This document shows positions 1-6,513 of a stretch of DNA of 11,355 bases, piece by piece; position 1 is the first letter of the stretch; each line of letters begins with the position of its first letter. The stretch lies in the NCBI GenBank assembly GCA_020435185.1, contig JAGRAA010000127.1, positions 1-11,355 of the forward strand. Reading direction: 5' to 3'. Below the pieces are notes generated by a model, which searched no databases, was not told the DNA's origin, and worked only from the letters and a program-made list of their open reading frames with translations. Origin of the DNA: Bdellovibrionales bacterium (GTDB lineage: Bacteria; Bdellovibrionota; Bdellovibrionia; Bdellovibrionales; UBA1609). A program made the translations under genes and the position numbers.

Positions 1-735
1 CGCAAAGAGGGAGACAAACAAATACTTGGCGATTTAAAGACCCCCGAGGGCGTCTACTATTTTATAAAAACTTACAATAAAGACCAGCTAGACTTTAACG
101 AATATGGTGTACGCGCATTTGTAACAGATTACCCAAATCTTTTTGATAAGAGAGAAAATAAGACCGGATCTGGAATATGGCTGCACTCTATTCCTCCAAC
201 CAAGTCTTTAAATAGAGGTTCAAGAGGGTGTGTCGTTGTTCGGATATCTGCTATTGAAGAAATTCAAAATTTTATTTCTTTAGGCACTACACCTATTATT
301 ATTGAAGATAAGATAAACTATATAGACGAATCAAAGATCAAAAGACAAAGAACTGAGCTTCTGACTTGGTTAGAAGGATGGAAACGATCTTGGGAGAGTA
401 AATCCTTAGATGCTTATATGGACTACTATTCTGACCAATTTAAATCAAAGAAGATGGATAAAAGCAAATGGAAGGTCTACAAAGAAGAGCTCAATAAAAA
501 ATACAACTATATTTCTGTTCAACTCTCAAGCCCATCGATTTATAAGGCAGATAAAAAGTATATCGTACGATTTGCTCAAACCTACAGCTCTGATCAAAAT
601 TCAGACTTTGGAGAAAAGACTCTTTACATAAAAAAAGAAAATGGCCAATTTAAAATAGTCGGCGAAAATTGGGCCGTTGCCTCAGAAAGACTCTTAGCCC
701 AAAAAGAAACTATTACTAAAAATTTCAACAACTAA
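1..735 (+). CDS. L,D-transpeptidase (YkuD/YafK type) with C-terminal NTF2-like domain, 5'-truncated
   Basis: The reading frame is open from the first base to a TAA at 733-735, giving 244 visible residues; the N-terminus lies outside the window. Residues about 1-100 match the L,D-transpeptidase catalytic domain. KTPEG (14-18) is typical of YafK-like members. A histidine (H62) is followed 15 residues later by SRGC, with the probable catalytic cysteine at residue 77 (codon 229-231), then VVVR. The family makes 3-3 peptidoglycan crosslinks, attaches lipoproteins to murein or trims it, in the periplasm. Residues about 120-235 (LLTWLEGWKRSWESKSLDAY onward) look like the NTF2/SnoaL-like domain fused to some transpeptidases, which probably binds a ligand or the wall. 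The gene converges with the small minus-strand gene ending 12 nt away, with no strong terminator between them. Family assignment is firm; the exact reaction is not determined. Confidence 0.85.
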   Translation, partial: RKEGDKQILGDLKTPEGVYYFIKTYNKDQLDFNEYGVRAFVTDYPNLFDKRENKTGSGIWLHSIPPTKSLNRGSRGCVVVRISAIEEIQNFISLGTTPIIIEDKINYIDESKIKRQRTELLTWLEGWKRSWESKSLDAYMDYYSDQFKSKKMDKSKWKVYKEELNKKYNYISVQLSSPSIYKADKKYIVRFAQTYSSDQNSDFGEKTLYIKKENGQFKIVGENWAVASERLLAQKETITKNFNN

Positions 736-747
736 ATAAGCAATGAA

Positions 748-957
748 TTAAAATAAGGCTGGATTTCCATGACTTCCAGATAAATCATCGTCGTTATCTT
801 CTGCCTCGATATCTACAACTTCTGCATTATTAGATGAGTCTTGAAGAGATGAGATATATTGATCGTATTCAGACTTACTAATTACGTTGTTTTTTAAGTT
901 CCACTCAATCAATCGAGAATCAAACTTTTTATTTTCTAAACTTTTAGACAATCCCAT
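748..957 (-). CDS. small acidic protein of unknown function, 69 aa
   Basis: ATG at 957 is preceded by an AGGAG ribosome binding site (964-968) with 6 nt spacing, which strongly supports a real gene. The product begins MGLSKSLENKKFDSRLIEW. A predicted helix-turn-helix stretch, with the turn at NNVISKSEYD, recalls the short helical SHOCT-type motif, but this resemblance is weak. The last third is very acidic (IEAEDNDDD) and ends in GSHGNPALF. There is no signal peptide or membrane segment, so it is probably cytoplasmic. It lies 84 nt downstream of the rhomboid gene on the same strand and could be the last gene of that operon or have its own promoter. A poor candidate pair is TTTTAA / TATATA in the AT-rich gap 958-1041. 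The function is unknown. Confidence 0.75.
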   Translation of the reverse strand: MGLSKSLENKKFDSRLIEWNLKNNVISKSEYDQYISSLQDSSNNAEVVDIEAEDNDDDLSGSHGNPALF

Positions 958-1041
958 GAACAGCTCCTCACTATTAACCTTCTATATAAATAGATTAAAT
1001 TCCATTTAAAAATCGACGTGGAAAAATATCACTAATCTCTC

Positions 1042-1773
1042 TCAATTCCAATAACGCGGAGAGCTATTTTTATCATTATCGACAACTAACCTCAGGTTTC
1101 CCTTTTTTCGACCATTTCCTTTTTTCAATTTTCTACGATTCCATCGATTGTAGAAGATTAAAAACAAAAATCCAGAAATCAGGCCGCCTAAATGAGCTAA
1201 GTTAGCAACACTCCCAGCAAACCCACTCCCCAGCAAAGTCACCAATTCAATCCCACCAAAAATAGCGACCATCCATTTTGCCTTCATGGGAAACATCATC
1301 ATAAAATAAACTATTCGATCTCCAAAAATAATTCCGTAAGCTAAAAATAAACCAAAAACAGCCCCTGAAGCACCTACTACAGGACGAGCCAATGCAAGAA
1401 ACTCCCCTGAGTAAAGCCAATAGCCCAAAGCTCCTATTATATAAATAACAGCCGCTCCTACCCCACACACAAAATAATAAATTAAAAAGAATTTACTCCC
1501 CCAGCGTCTCTCAAGTTCAGAGCCAAACATATAAAGAGCAAACATATTAAATAGAATATGAAATATATCGTTTCCCGAATGCAAAAACATATACGTAACT
1601 ATCTGCCAAATATGAAATTTTAAAATCGTAACCGCTGGAACTAATCCAAATATCTCATAAACCGGAAACCATCTAGAAAATAAAATAGTGGTTAGTACCC
1701 AGATTACCCCATTTAGAATAATTAACTTTTTTACTACAGGTGTTAATGGACTAATATAAACTCCTTGTTGCAT
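1042..1773 (-). CDS. rhomboid family intramembrane serine protease
   Basis: This 243-aa polytopic membrane protein would cleave transmembrane segments of substrate proteins within the inner membrane. Rhomboid hallmarks are present: HxxxN at H72-N76 (HILFN, oxyanion-site residues in GlpG), the nucleophile motif GASG with Ser136, and the catalytic histidine His194 in NLAHLGG. About six hydrophobic helices can be seen (roughly 17-33, 54-64, 70-84, 95-119, 131-160, 168-209), which is the basic bacterial six-TM form without an N-terminal cytosolic domain. The C-terminus is a basic, soluble tail (RKLKKGNGRKKG). ATG at 1773 directly abuts the TAA of the upstream gene. Its AGGAGGG ribosome binding site sits inside that gene's last codons, so translational coupling is expected. 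Substrates are unknown. Confidence 0.93.
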   Translation of the reverse strand: MQQGVYISPLTPVVKKLIILNGVIWVLTTILFSRWFPVYEIFGLVPAVTILKFHIWQIVTYMFLHSGNDIFHILFNMFALYMFGSELERRWGSKFFLIYYFVCGVGAAVIYIIGALGYWLYSGEFLALARPVVGASGAVFGLFLAYGIIFGDRIVYFMMMFPMKAKWMVAIFGGIELVTLLGSGFAGSVANLAHLGGLISGFLFLIFYNRWNRRKLKKGNGRKKGNLRLVVDNDKNSSPRYWN

Positions 1774-2208
1774 TTAACCCTCCTGTGGCTCACTCAACTC
1801 GACTAAAACTCCTCCTGCCGATTTAGGGTGGACAAAAGCCACCAAACAGTTATGAGCTCCTTTTTTCGGAATCTCGTTAAGCAGCCGAATCCCTTTAGAT
1901 TTTAAATTCTCTAAAGTAGAGTCTATATCTTTTACACGTAAACAGATGTGATGAATTCCAGTCCCTCTTTTTTCAATATAGCGAGCGATCGGACCAGAAG
2001 AGTCTGAACTCTCGAGTAGTTCGATCTTAGCAGAATTTGCTAATGTCAGCATAGCTACTCTTACTTTTTCACTTTCTACAGTTTCGTATTGAATATTCTT
2101 TAAGCCTAATGCTTGGTAAAACGGCAACCCTTCCTCTATCGAATTTACAGCAATTCCTACATGATCAAAGGCAAAGTCTTCGTTTACCCAATCTATATCA
2201 ACAGTCAT
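1774..2208 (-). CDS. mce: methylmalonyl-CoA epimerase-like VOC/glyoxalase-fold protein
   Basis: The protein has 144 aa and two paired beta-alpha-beta-beta-beta modules of the vicinal-oxygen-chelate fold. FDHVGIAV near the N-terminus (His16), KIELLES (Glu63), GIHHICLRV (His86/87) and GVLVELSE (Glu137) fall at the expected metal-ligand positions. HPKS followed by GVLVEL is the block shared with characterised methylmalonyl-CoA epimerases, which interconvert (S)- and (R)-methylmalonyl-CoA in propionate, odd-chain and branched-chain degradation. Length matches the family. No mutase or propionyl-CoA carboxylase gene is in the window, so the role rests on sequence only; another glyoxalase-fold enzyme remains possible. 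ATG at 2208 follows the upstream stop by 2 nt with only a weak AAGG upstream, so translation is probably coupled. Confidence 0.82.
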   Translation of the reverse strand: MTVDIDWVNEDFAFDHVGIAVNSIEEGLPFYQALGLKNIQYETVESEKVRVAMLTLANSAKIELLESSDSSGPIARYIEKRGTGIHHICLRVKDIDSTLENLKSKGIRLLNEIPKKGAHNCLVAFVHPKSAGGVLVELSEPQEG

Positions 2209-2210
2209 CC

Positions 2211-2744
2211 TTATGATCTTTCTTTCAGTGTTTCAAATTTAGGCTTCAGCAACTTATATGTATCCTCTAAGCTCTGAGCGATCAATTTCGTTTCGGCAAT
2301 CAACGGAAAAAAGTTTGTGTCTCCACTCCATCGAGGGATAATATGCCAGTGTATATGGTCCGGAACCCCAGCGCCAGCAACGGCCCCATGATTCAATCCT
2401 AGATTAATGCCCTCACAGTAAAAACTTTCTTTTAAAATTTTAAAAGACTCTCGAATCAACCAACTTATTTCATTATAGGCATCTTCTTCTATTTCATTAA
2501 TATCCCCACAATGTTTTGTGGGAAGAATAAGAATATGACCATTATTATAAGGATACTTATTTAACACGACCATTACGTTCTCAGATTGATAAACCACTAA
2601 ACTTTCTAAGCTCACGCCTTTACTTAAAGCCGAACAAAAAACACAACCTTCAGGTTTAATCAACTTACGAACGTACTTAAAACGTTCTGGTCGAATCATT
2701 AAATCTCTCTCTTGAGGCCATACATCCTTCAAGTTAATAGCCAT
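2211..2744 (-). CDS. HIT domain protein, Ap4A phosphorylase / hydrolase-like
   Basis: This 177-aa cytoplasmic protein carries the histidine triad HIHWHIIPRW, with His130, His132 and nucleophile His134. It is followed by SGDTNFFPLIAETK, a tail that resembles actinobacterial Ap4A phosphorylases (Rv2613c type). CVFC (Cys34, Cys37) near the N-terminus is the usual zinc-binding or structural pair of this branch, and NKYPYNNGHILILP (62-75) is the core nucleotide-binding strand and loop. The likely reaction is breakdown of dinucleoside polyphosphates such as Ap4A, or hydrolysis of nucleoside phosphoramidates; the substrate cannot be settled from sequence. The ATG at 2744 abuts the TAG of sppA with no spacer, and the ribosome binding site is weak, which fits coupled translation within the sppA operon. 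Confidence 0.88.
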   Translation of the reverse strand: MAINLKDVWPQERDLMIRPERFKYVRKLIKPEGCVFCSALSKGVSLESLVVYQSENVMVVLNKYPYNNGHILILPTKHCGDINEIEEDAYNEISWLIRESFKILKESFYCEGINLGLNHGAVAGAGVPDHIHWHIIPRWSGDTNFFPLIAETKLIAQSLEDTYKLLKPKFETLKERS

Positions 2745-3668
2745 CTAAATACTCTTTCTTATAAAATTCACCGGACTAGGAATCATAAACAACGGAACTC
2801 CGTACAACTCTACATTAATTTTTGTTCCTAAGGCCCGTCCATCAAATTCAGGGTCGGCGAACATTTCAAAGATATCCCCTCGCTTTTTAGGAGGCTTATA
2901 CATCTCTGGGTCCTCACCAAGCCCAGTCATTTCACCGATTTGCCTTTTTGCGTCCGTAAGAGTACCGACCTGATCGGCAAAGCCCATTTTCACAGCAAAT
3001 TGTCCTGTGAAAATACGACCATCAGCATATTGATCGACTAAGTCTCTTTTTAAGTTTCTGCCTTCAGCTACCGCAACCTTAAACTGCTCATGAACCTGAT
3101 TAATCATGTCTTGAAACAACTCTTTCTCATCAGGTCTCATAGATCTATATTCTGCTCCAGAGTCTTTATAGGCACCTGTATTTATCGAGAATCTCTTGAT
3201 CTTTGCCCACTCATAAAGCTTTTCTAAATTTGCAAACTCCATAATGACTCCAATAGAGCCAACCATAGATCCTGGATTAGTAATTATTTTATCTGCAGCC
3301 ACAGACGCGTAGTAAGCTCCACTAGCAGCCACTGCTCCTATGCTCACTACTACTGGCTTGTTATACTCTTCTCTCACTCTTTTGATTTCTGAATATATCT
3401 CTTGGCTAGGCCCAACTACTCCTCCGGGAGAATCAACCCTAATCAGCACACCTTTAATATTATCATTCGAAGCATACTTTCGTAGATCATCTAAAAATTT
3501 TCTGCCATTAATAATCACTCCCTCTAGCTCTAAATAAAGAATCGAGCTCTTATCGATTTTCTTTTCTGGTGGATTTATAATCGTAACTACTCCTCCAACC
3601 AGGGCTAAAAACCCAAAAATTACAATGGAATAAAAAATATACTTAATCGCTGACAAAAACTTTTTCAT
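2745..3668 (-). CDS. sppA: signal peptide peptidase SppA, short (single-domain) form
   Basis: This 307-aa protein is anchored in the inner membrane by one N-terminal hydrophobic segment (residues about 9-31, after MKK), with the catalytic domain outside the cytoplasm. SppA digests cleaved signal peptides and other membrane-embedded peptides. The nucleophile Ser116 lies in AVAASGAYYA. The general base Lys168 lies in TGAYKDSGAEYRSM, 52 residues later, the same spacing as Ser147/Lys199 in Bacillus SppA. DSPGG (79-83) is the conserved substrate-loop block. Length corresponds to the half-size bacterial form, not to the tandem E. coli enzyme. It is the first gene of a tight operon with the HIT, epimerase-like and rhomboid genes. 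An AAGG ribosome binding site stands about 9 nt before the ATG, and a good promoter lies in the gap upstream. Confidence 0.94.
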   Translation of the reverse strand: MKKFLSAIKYIFYSIVIFGFLALVGGVVTIINPPEKKIDKSSILYLELEGVIINGRKFLDDLRKYASNDNIKGVLIRVDSPGGVVGPSQEIYSEIKRVREEYNKPVVVSIGAVAASGAYYASVAADKIITNPGSMVGSIGVIMEFANLEKLYEWAKIKRFSINTGAYKDSGAEYRSMRPDEKELFQDMINQVHEQFKVAVAEGRNLKRDLVDQYADGRIFTGQFAVKMGFADQVGTLTDAKRQIGEMTGLGEDPEMYKPPKKRGDIFEMFADPEFDGRALGTKINVELYGVPLFMIPSPVNFIRKSI

Positions 3669-3726
3669 TTTTACCGACCTTATTTAAATGTTCAAAGGAC
3701 AACTTAATTCTACTGTTTTCGAGGCT

Positions 3727-3756
3727 ATATTAGCCTAACCCAGTAGCTTTTAACAA
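3727..3756 (-). promoter_or_regulatory. candidate sigma70-type promoter of the sppA operon, with palindrome over the -10 box
   Basis: On the minus strand TTGTTA (3756-3751) is followed after 18 nt by TAATAT (3732-3727), about 60 nt upstream of the sppA ATG. The -10 box is embedded in a perfect inverted repeat AGGCTA-ATA-TAGCCT (3722-3736), which could be an operator or a small hairpin. It lies directly after the rpsA terminator, so the sppA operon would be transcribed independently of rpsA. This is read by eye and no start site is known. Confidence 0.5.
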
Positions 3757-3759
3757 CGC

Positions 3760-3790
3760 AAAAAAAAACCCTTCCAATAAGGAAGGGCTT
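3760..3790 (-). terminator. Rho-independent terminator of rpsA
   Basis: On the minus strand a perfect 7-bp stem CCCTTCC/GGAAGGG (3781-3787 with 3769-3775) closes a 5-nt loop. It is followed at once by a run of nine T (3768-3760). It starts about 35 nt after the rpsA stop codon and ends the hisC-cmk-rpsA unit. The stem would also form on the plus strand, but there is no plus-strand gene nearby and no good T-run on that side. Confidence 0.92.
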
Positions 3791-3824
3791 GTTTCAATCA
3801 ATTTCTAATAAAATAAATTAAAAA

Positions 3825-5648
3825 TCAATCTTCACTAGAGGTAGACGAGCTATCACTAGAAATATTTGATAACTGCTCTCCAAAAATATCACCAAGACTT
3901 GTTTTTGAAGTAGACTTAGCTTTTTTGATATAATCCTCAACATCAACCTGCTGCGCACGAAGTGTCACAACCTTTGCGCTTAGTCCAATCTTTCTTGAGT
4001 CCTTATCAATAGTAATCACTTCAGCCTTAATCATATCGCCAACTTTAACTACATCTTCTGGCTTATCAATCCGCTTAGTAGTCAACTCACTGATATGAAT
4101 AAGTCCTTCGATCTCTGGAGTTAACTCTACGAAAACACCAAAATCAGCTGTTTTAACAACTTTAACTTCATGCTGAGATCCCATCGGGAAATTGTCCTCA
4201 ATGGCAGACCAAGGGTCGGCTTCCAACTGTTTGATGCCTAAGCTAAATCTTTCGTTCTCAATGTCGACTCCAAGAACAACAGCTTTTACTTTGTCGCCTT
4301 TTTTGAACATCTCAGAAGGGTGATTTACTCGTTTGTTCCAAGAAAAGTCAGAAATATGAACTAATCCATCTATTCCATCTTCTACACCAATAAATACGCC
4401 AAAATCAGTAATAGACTTCACTTCTCCCTCAATGATAGTCCCCGGAGCATAAGCGTTTTTCAACTCAACCCAAGGATTCTCTTCAAGCTGTTTCATTCCC
4501 AAACTAATTCGACGATTTTCAGTATCCACTTCAAGAACAACACACTCTACGTCATCTCCAACATTTACATGCTGAGAAGGATGCTTAATACGTTTAGTCC
4601 AACTCATTTCACTCACGTGAATAAGACCTTCTATGCCAGAATCAAGCTCTACAAAAGCGCCATACTCTGTAAGACTAACGATTTTACCATTAACACGCTT
4701 TCCGATAGGGAAAGTGTCATTTACGCTATTCCATGGATCATCATGAAGCTGTTTAAGCCCAAGACTAACACGTTGTTTTTCTGTATCGTATTTTAAAACT
4801 TGAACATCAATCTCATCACCAACTTTTAAAACTTCCGAAGGATGTTTTACTCTGCCCCAACTCATGTCAGTAATATGAAGCAGACCATCCATTCCGCCTA
4901 GGTCAATGAATGCACCGTAATCAGTGATGTTTTTAACAATCCCTTTTACTCTTGATCCTTCTTTCATTGAATCAATAGTTTGAGTTTTTAAGCTCTCTCT
5001 TTCTTCTTCAAGAAGAACTCTTCTTGAAAGGACGATATTTCCTCGTTTTTTGTTAAATTTAATAACTTTAAATTTAAGCGTTTTTCCAAGAAACACATCC
5101 ATATTTCGAACAGGTCTTAAATCAATTTGGCTTCCCGGCAAAAAGGCATTCACACCGATATCAACACTTAAACCACCTTTTACTTTCTTAATCACTGTAC
5201 CTTCAATGATCTCTTCATTTTCAGCAGCTTTAGAAATATCAGTCCAAGCTCTAAGCATATCAGCTTTGTTCTTAGACAAAACAACCATACCATTTTGATC
5301 TTCAATTTTATCAATATAAACTTCTACCTCTGATCCCACTTCAATGGTTTGCCCATCAATTAAACGAAATTCAGATTTAGACACCAAGCCTTCACTTTTA
5401 TAATTGATGTCCACTAATACATAATCCTCTTTTACATCAACAACTTTACCTTTAACTACGTCACCAATCTTGAAATCTCTGTTTTCCAATGATTGTTCAT
5501 AAAGTTGAGCAAATGATTCCCCTTGGCCTTCATCATCTTCAAAGCCGGGGTTATCTGGCACCTCAGCGTCTGCTGCATCGAGAACAGCTAGTACTTTCTC
5601 CCTTTCAATTTGCGCTTTGGATTTATTTTTGGACTCTTGTATATTCAA
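3825..5648 (-). CDS. rpsA: 30S ribosomal protein S1
   Basis: The 607-aa product contains six S1 RNA-binding domains at about residues 59-127, 146-210, 229-299, 316-386, 403-473 and 490-558. Domains 3-6 carry the canonical TDYGAF/DLGGMDGLLHIT-type core, each followed by a DPW or NPW linker. The first two are more diverged, as is usual because they bind the ribosome. S1 recruits mRNA to the 30S subunit and unfolds structured or SD-poor leaders. It is about 50 residues longer than E. coli S1, owing to an acidic N-terminal extension (1-58) and a serine-rich C-terminal tail (SSDSSSTSSED). The start is a TTG at 5648: no in-frame ATG is near, and AGGAGGT (5652-5658) lies only 3 nt upstream. It is the last gene of hisC-cmk-rpsA and is followed by a strong terminator. 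Confidence 0.96.
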   Translation of the reverse strand: MNIQESKNKSKAQIEREKVLAVLDAADAEVPDNPGFEDDEGQGESFAQLYEQSLENRDFKIGDVVKGKVVDVKEDYVLVDINYKSEGLVSKSEFRLIDGQTIEVGSEVEVYIDKIEDQNGMVVLSKNKADMLRAWTDISKAAENEEIIEGTVIKKVKGGLSVDIGVNAFLPGSQIDLRPVRNMDVFLGKTLKFKVIKFNKKRGNIVLSRRVLLEEERESLKTQTIDSMKEGSRVKGIVKNITDYGAFIDLGGMDGLLHITDMSWGRVKHPSEVLKVGDEIDVQVLKYDTEKQRVSLGLKQLHDDPWNSVNDTFPIGKRVNGKIVSLTEYGAFVELDSGIEGLIHVSEMSWTKRIKHPSQHVNVGDDVECVVLEVDTENRRISLGMKQLEENPWVELKNAYAPGTIIEGEVKSITDFGVFIGVEDGIDGLVHISDFSWNKRVNHPSEMFKKGDKVKAVVLGVDIENERFSLGIKQLEADPWSAIEDNFPMGSQHEVKVVKTADFGVFVELTPEIEGLIHISELTTKRIDKPEDVVKVGDMIKAEVITIDKDSRKIGLSAKVVTLRAQQVDVEDYIKKAKSTSKTSLGDIFGEQLSNISSDSSSTSSED

Positions 5649-5824
5649 TGGACCTCCTACTGAGAACAGCCTTTTGACCGCCTCATTTTTTAAGCCCGTA
5701 GGCTAATATTCAAAAAAAATTAACTTTAGATAAATTCACAGAGATAAGATCATCTTTCTAAAGCTCAATTTTTTTGAGAAAAATTGATTTTAAAGAGATT
5801 AATAAATTATTAAAATCTTTCTAA
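5649..5824 (-). promoter_or_regulatory. structured leader of rpsA, possible S1 autoregulatory region
   Basis: The 176 nt between the cmk stop and the rpsA TTG have no gene. In minus-strand order three inverted repeats can be seen. The first is an AT-only pair CAATTTTT/AAAAATTG (5766-5786). The second is a perfect 7-bp pair CTTTAGA/TCTAAAG (5757-5763 with 5724-5730), with the small repeat AAGAT-G-ATCTT inside it. The third is a 4-bp stem AGCC/GGCT closed by the extra-stable type of tetraloop TACG (5693-5704). AGGAGGT follows at 5658-5652. A good promoter is not obvious; TTGAGC with TATCTC at 16-nt spacing is the best by eye and is poor. E. coli rpsA has a leader of several hairpins through which S1 represses its own translation; a similar role here is inference. 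Confidence 0.4.
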
Positions 5825-6511
5825 TTAAAGGGTTTTATATGTGTTCGCGTCAGATAAATCAAGCTCTTGTCTAATTATTCCTTCTACTTTAGCGATCACT
5901 TCACCCAGACTTAGTCCGTTTGTATCTATTTCAAAGGCATCCTCGGGAATCTGCATAGGAGCCGACTTCCTCTCCGCATCTTGCTTATCCCTAATAGCCT
6001 GATCTTTTAGAGTTTGAGCCAGATCCTTACTTTGCTCCAAACTTCTTCTTTGTGCTCTTTGCTCACTTGACGCGGTCACGAAAAATTTAATTTGTGCCTG
6101 AGGGAAAACCACTGTTCCACAGTCCCTCCCCTCCGCTACCAAATATTCGAATTCATTGGATAAATCTCTTTGCGCTTGAAGCAGTGCAGCTCTTACTTTG
6201 GGATATTGAGAAACCACACTGGCATAGTTTCCGATCTCTTCTCGAAAAATCTCTGAGGTCACATCTTCGTCTTTATAGATAACGGAGGTCGCCTCTACTC
6301 CCAACTCCACTTTCCAATCCTGACTTTCTGCAAGACTGACCAACTGGGCCTCATTAGTTAAATCTACCTTTTGACTTGCGGCAATATAAGCGAGGCCCCG
6401 GTAGAACGCTCCCGTCGAAACCCACTTCCACTCAAACTTTCGGGCTATTTCACGACTTATAGATGTCTTTCCCGAAGCTGCTGGCCCATCAATAGTAATA
6501 ACAACACTCAT
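5825..6511 (-). CDS. cmk: cytidylate kinase
   Basis: This 228-aa cytoplasmic enzyme phosphorylates CMP and dCMP using ATP. The P-loop GPAASGKT is at residues 9-16, followed by the family blocks STGAFYRGLAY, EGRDCGTVVFP (GRDxGTVVFP, binding the nucleotide), RAQRRSLE and RDKQDAERKSAP, then EDAFEIDTNGLS. Length matches the usual 220-230 aa. I chose the ATG at 6511, not the TTG at 6517: AAGGG (6518-6522) is then 6 nt from the start, whereas the TTG would directly touch it. This also makes the N-terminus MSVVITIDGP, standard for the family. The ATG lies 2 nt after the hisC TGA, so the two genes are probably coupled. The order hisC-cmk-rpsA fits the conserved cmk-rpsA linkage. Confidence 0.95.
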   Translation of the reverse strand: MSVVITIDGPAASGKTSISREIARKFEWKWVSTGAFYRGLAYIAASQKVDLTNEAQLVSLAESQDWKVELGVEATSVIYKDEDVTSEIFREEIGNYASVVSQYPKVRAALLQAQRDLSNEFEYLVAEGRDCGTVVFPQAQIKFFVTASSEQRAQRRSLEQSKDLAQTLKDQAIRDKQDAERKSAPMQIPEDAFEIDTNGLSLGEVIAKVEGIIRQELDLSDANTYKTL

Positions 6512-6513
6512 CT

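Noticed and set aside
418..735. A separate 105-aa gene starting at ATG 418
   Set aside because: The same frame is open from base 1 and contains the L,D-transpeptidase catalytic domain; the ATG is an internal methionine.
5050..5298. Plus-strand open frames antisense to rpsA (also 4569-4796 and 5489-5677)
   Set aside because: They lie fully inside the strongly conserved S1 gene, show no recognisable domain and lack ribosome binding sites; they are shadows.
5657..5686. Nine-codon upstream frame MRRSKGCSQ before rpsA as a leader peptide gene
   Set aside because: It has no ribosome binding site and a frame this short arises by chance; kept only as a remark in the rpsA start finding.
5766..5786. 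AT-only inverted repeat after cmk as a terminator
   Set aside because: The stem has almost no G-C pairs and no T-run follows it on the minus strand; cmk-rpsA is usually co-transcribed.
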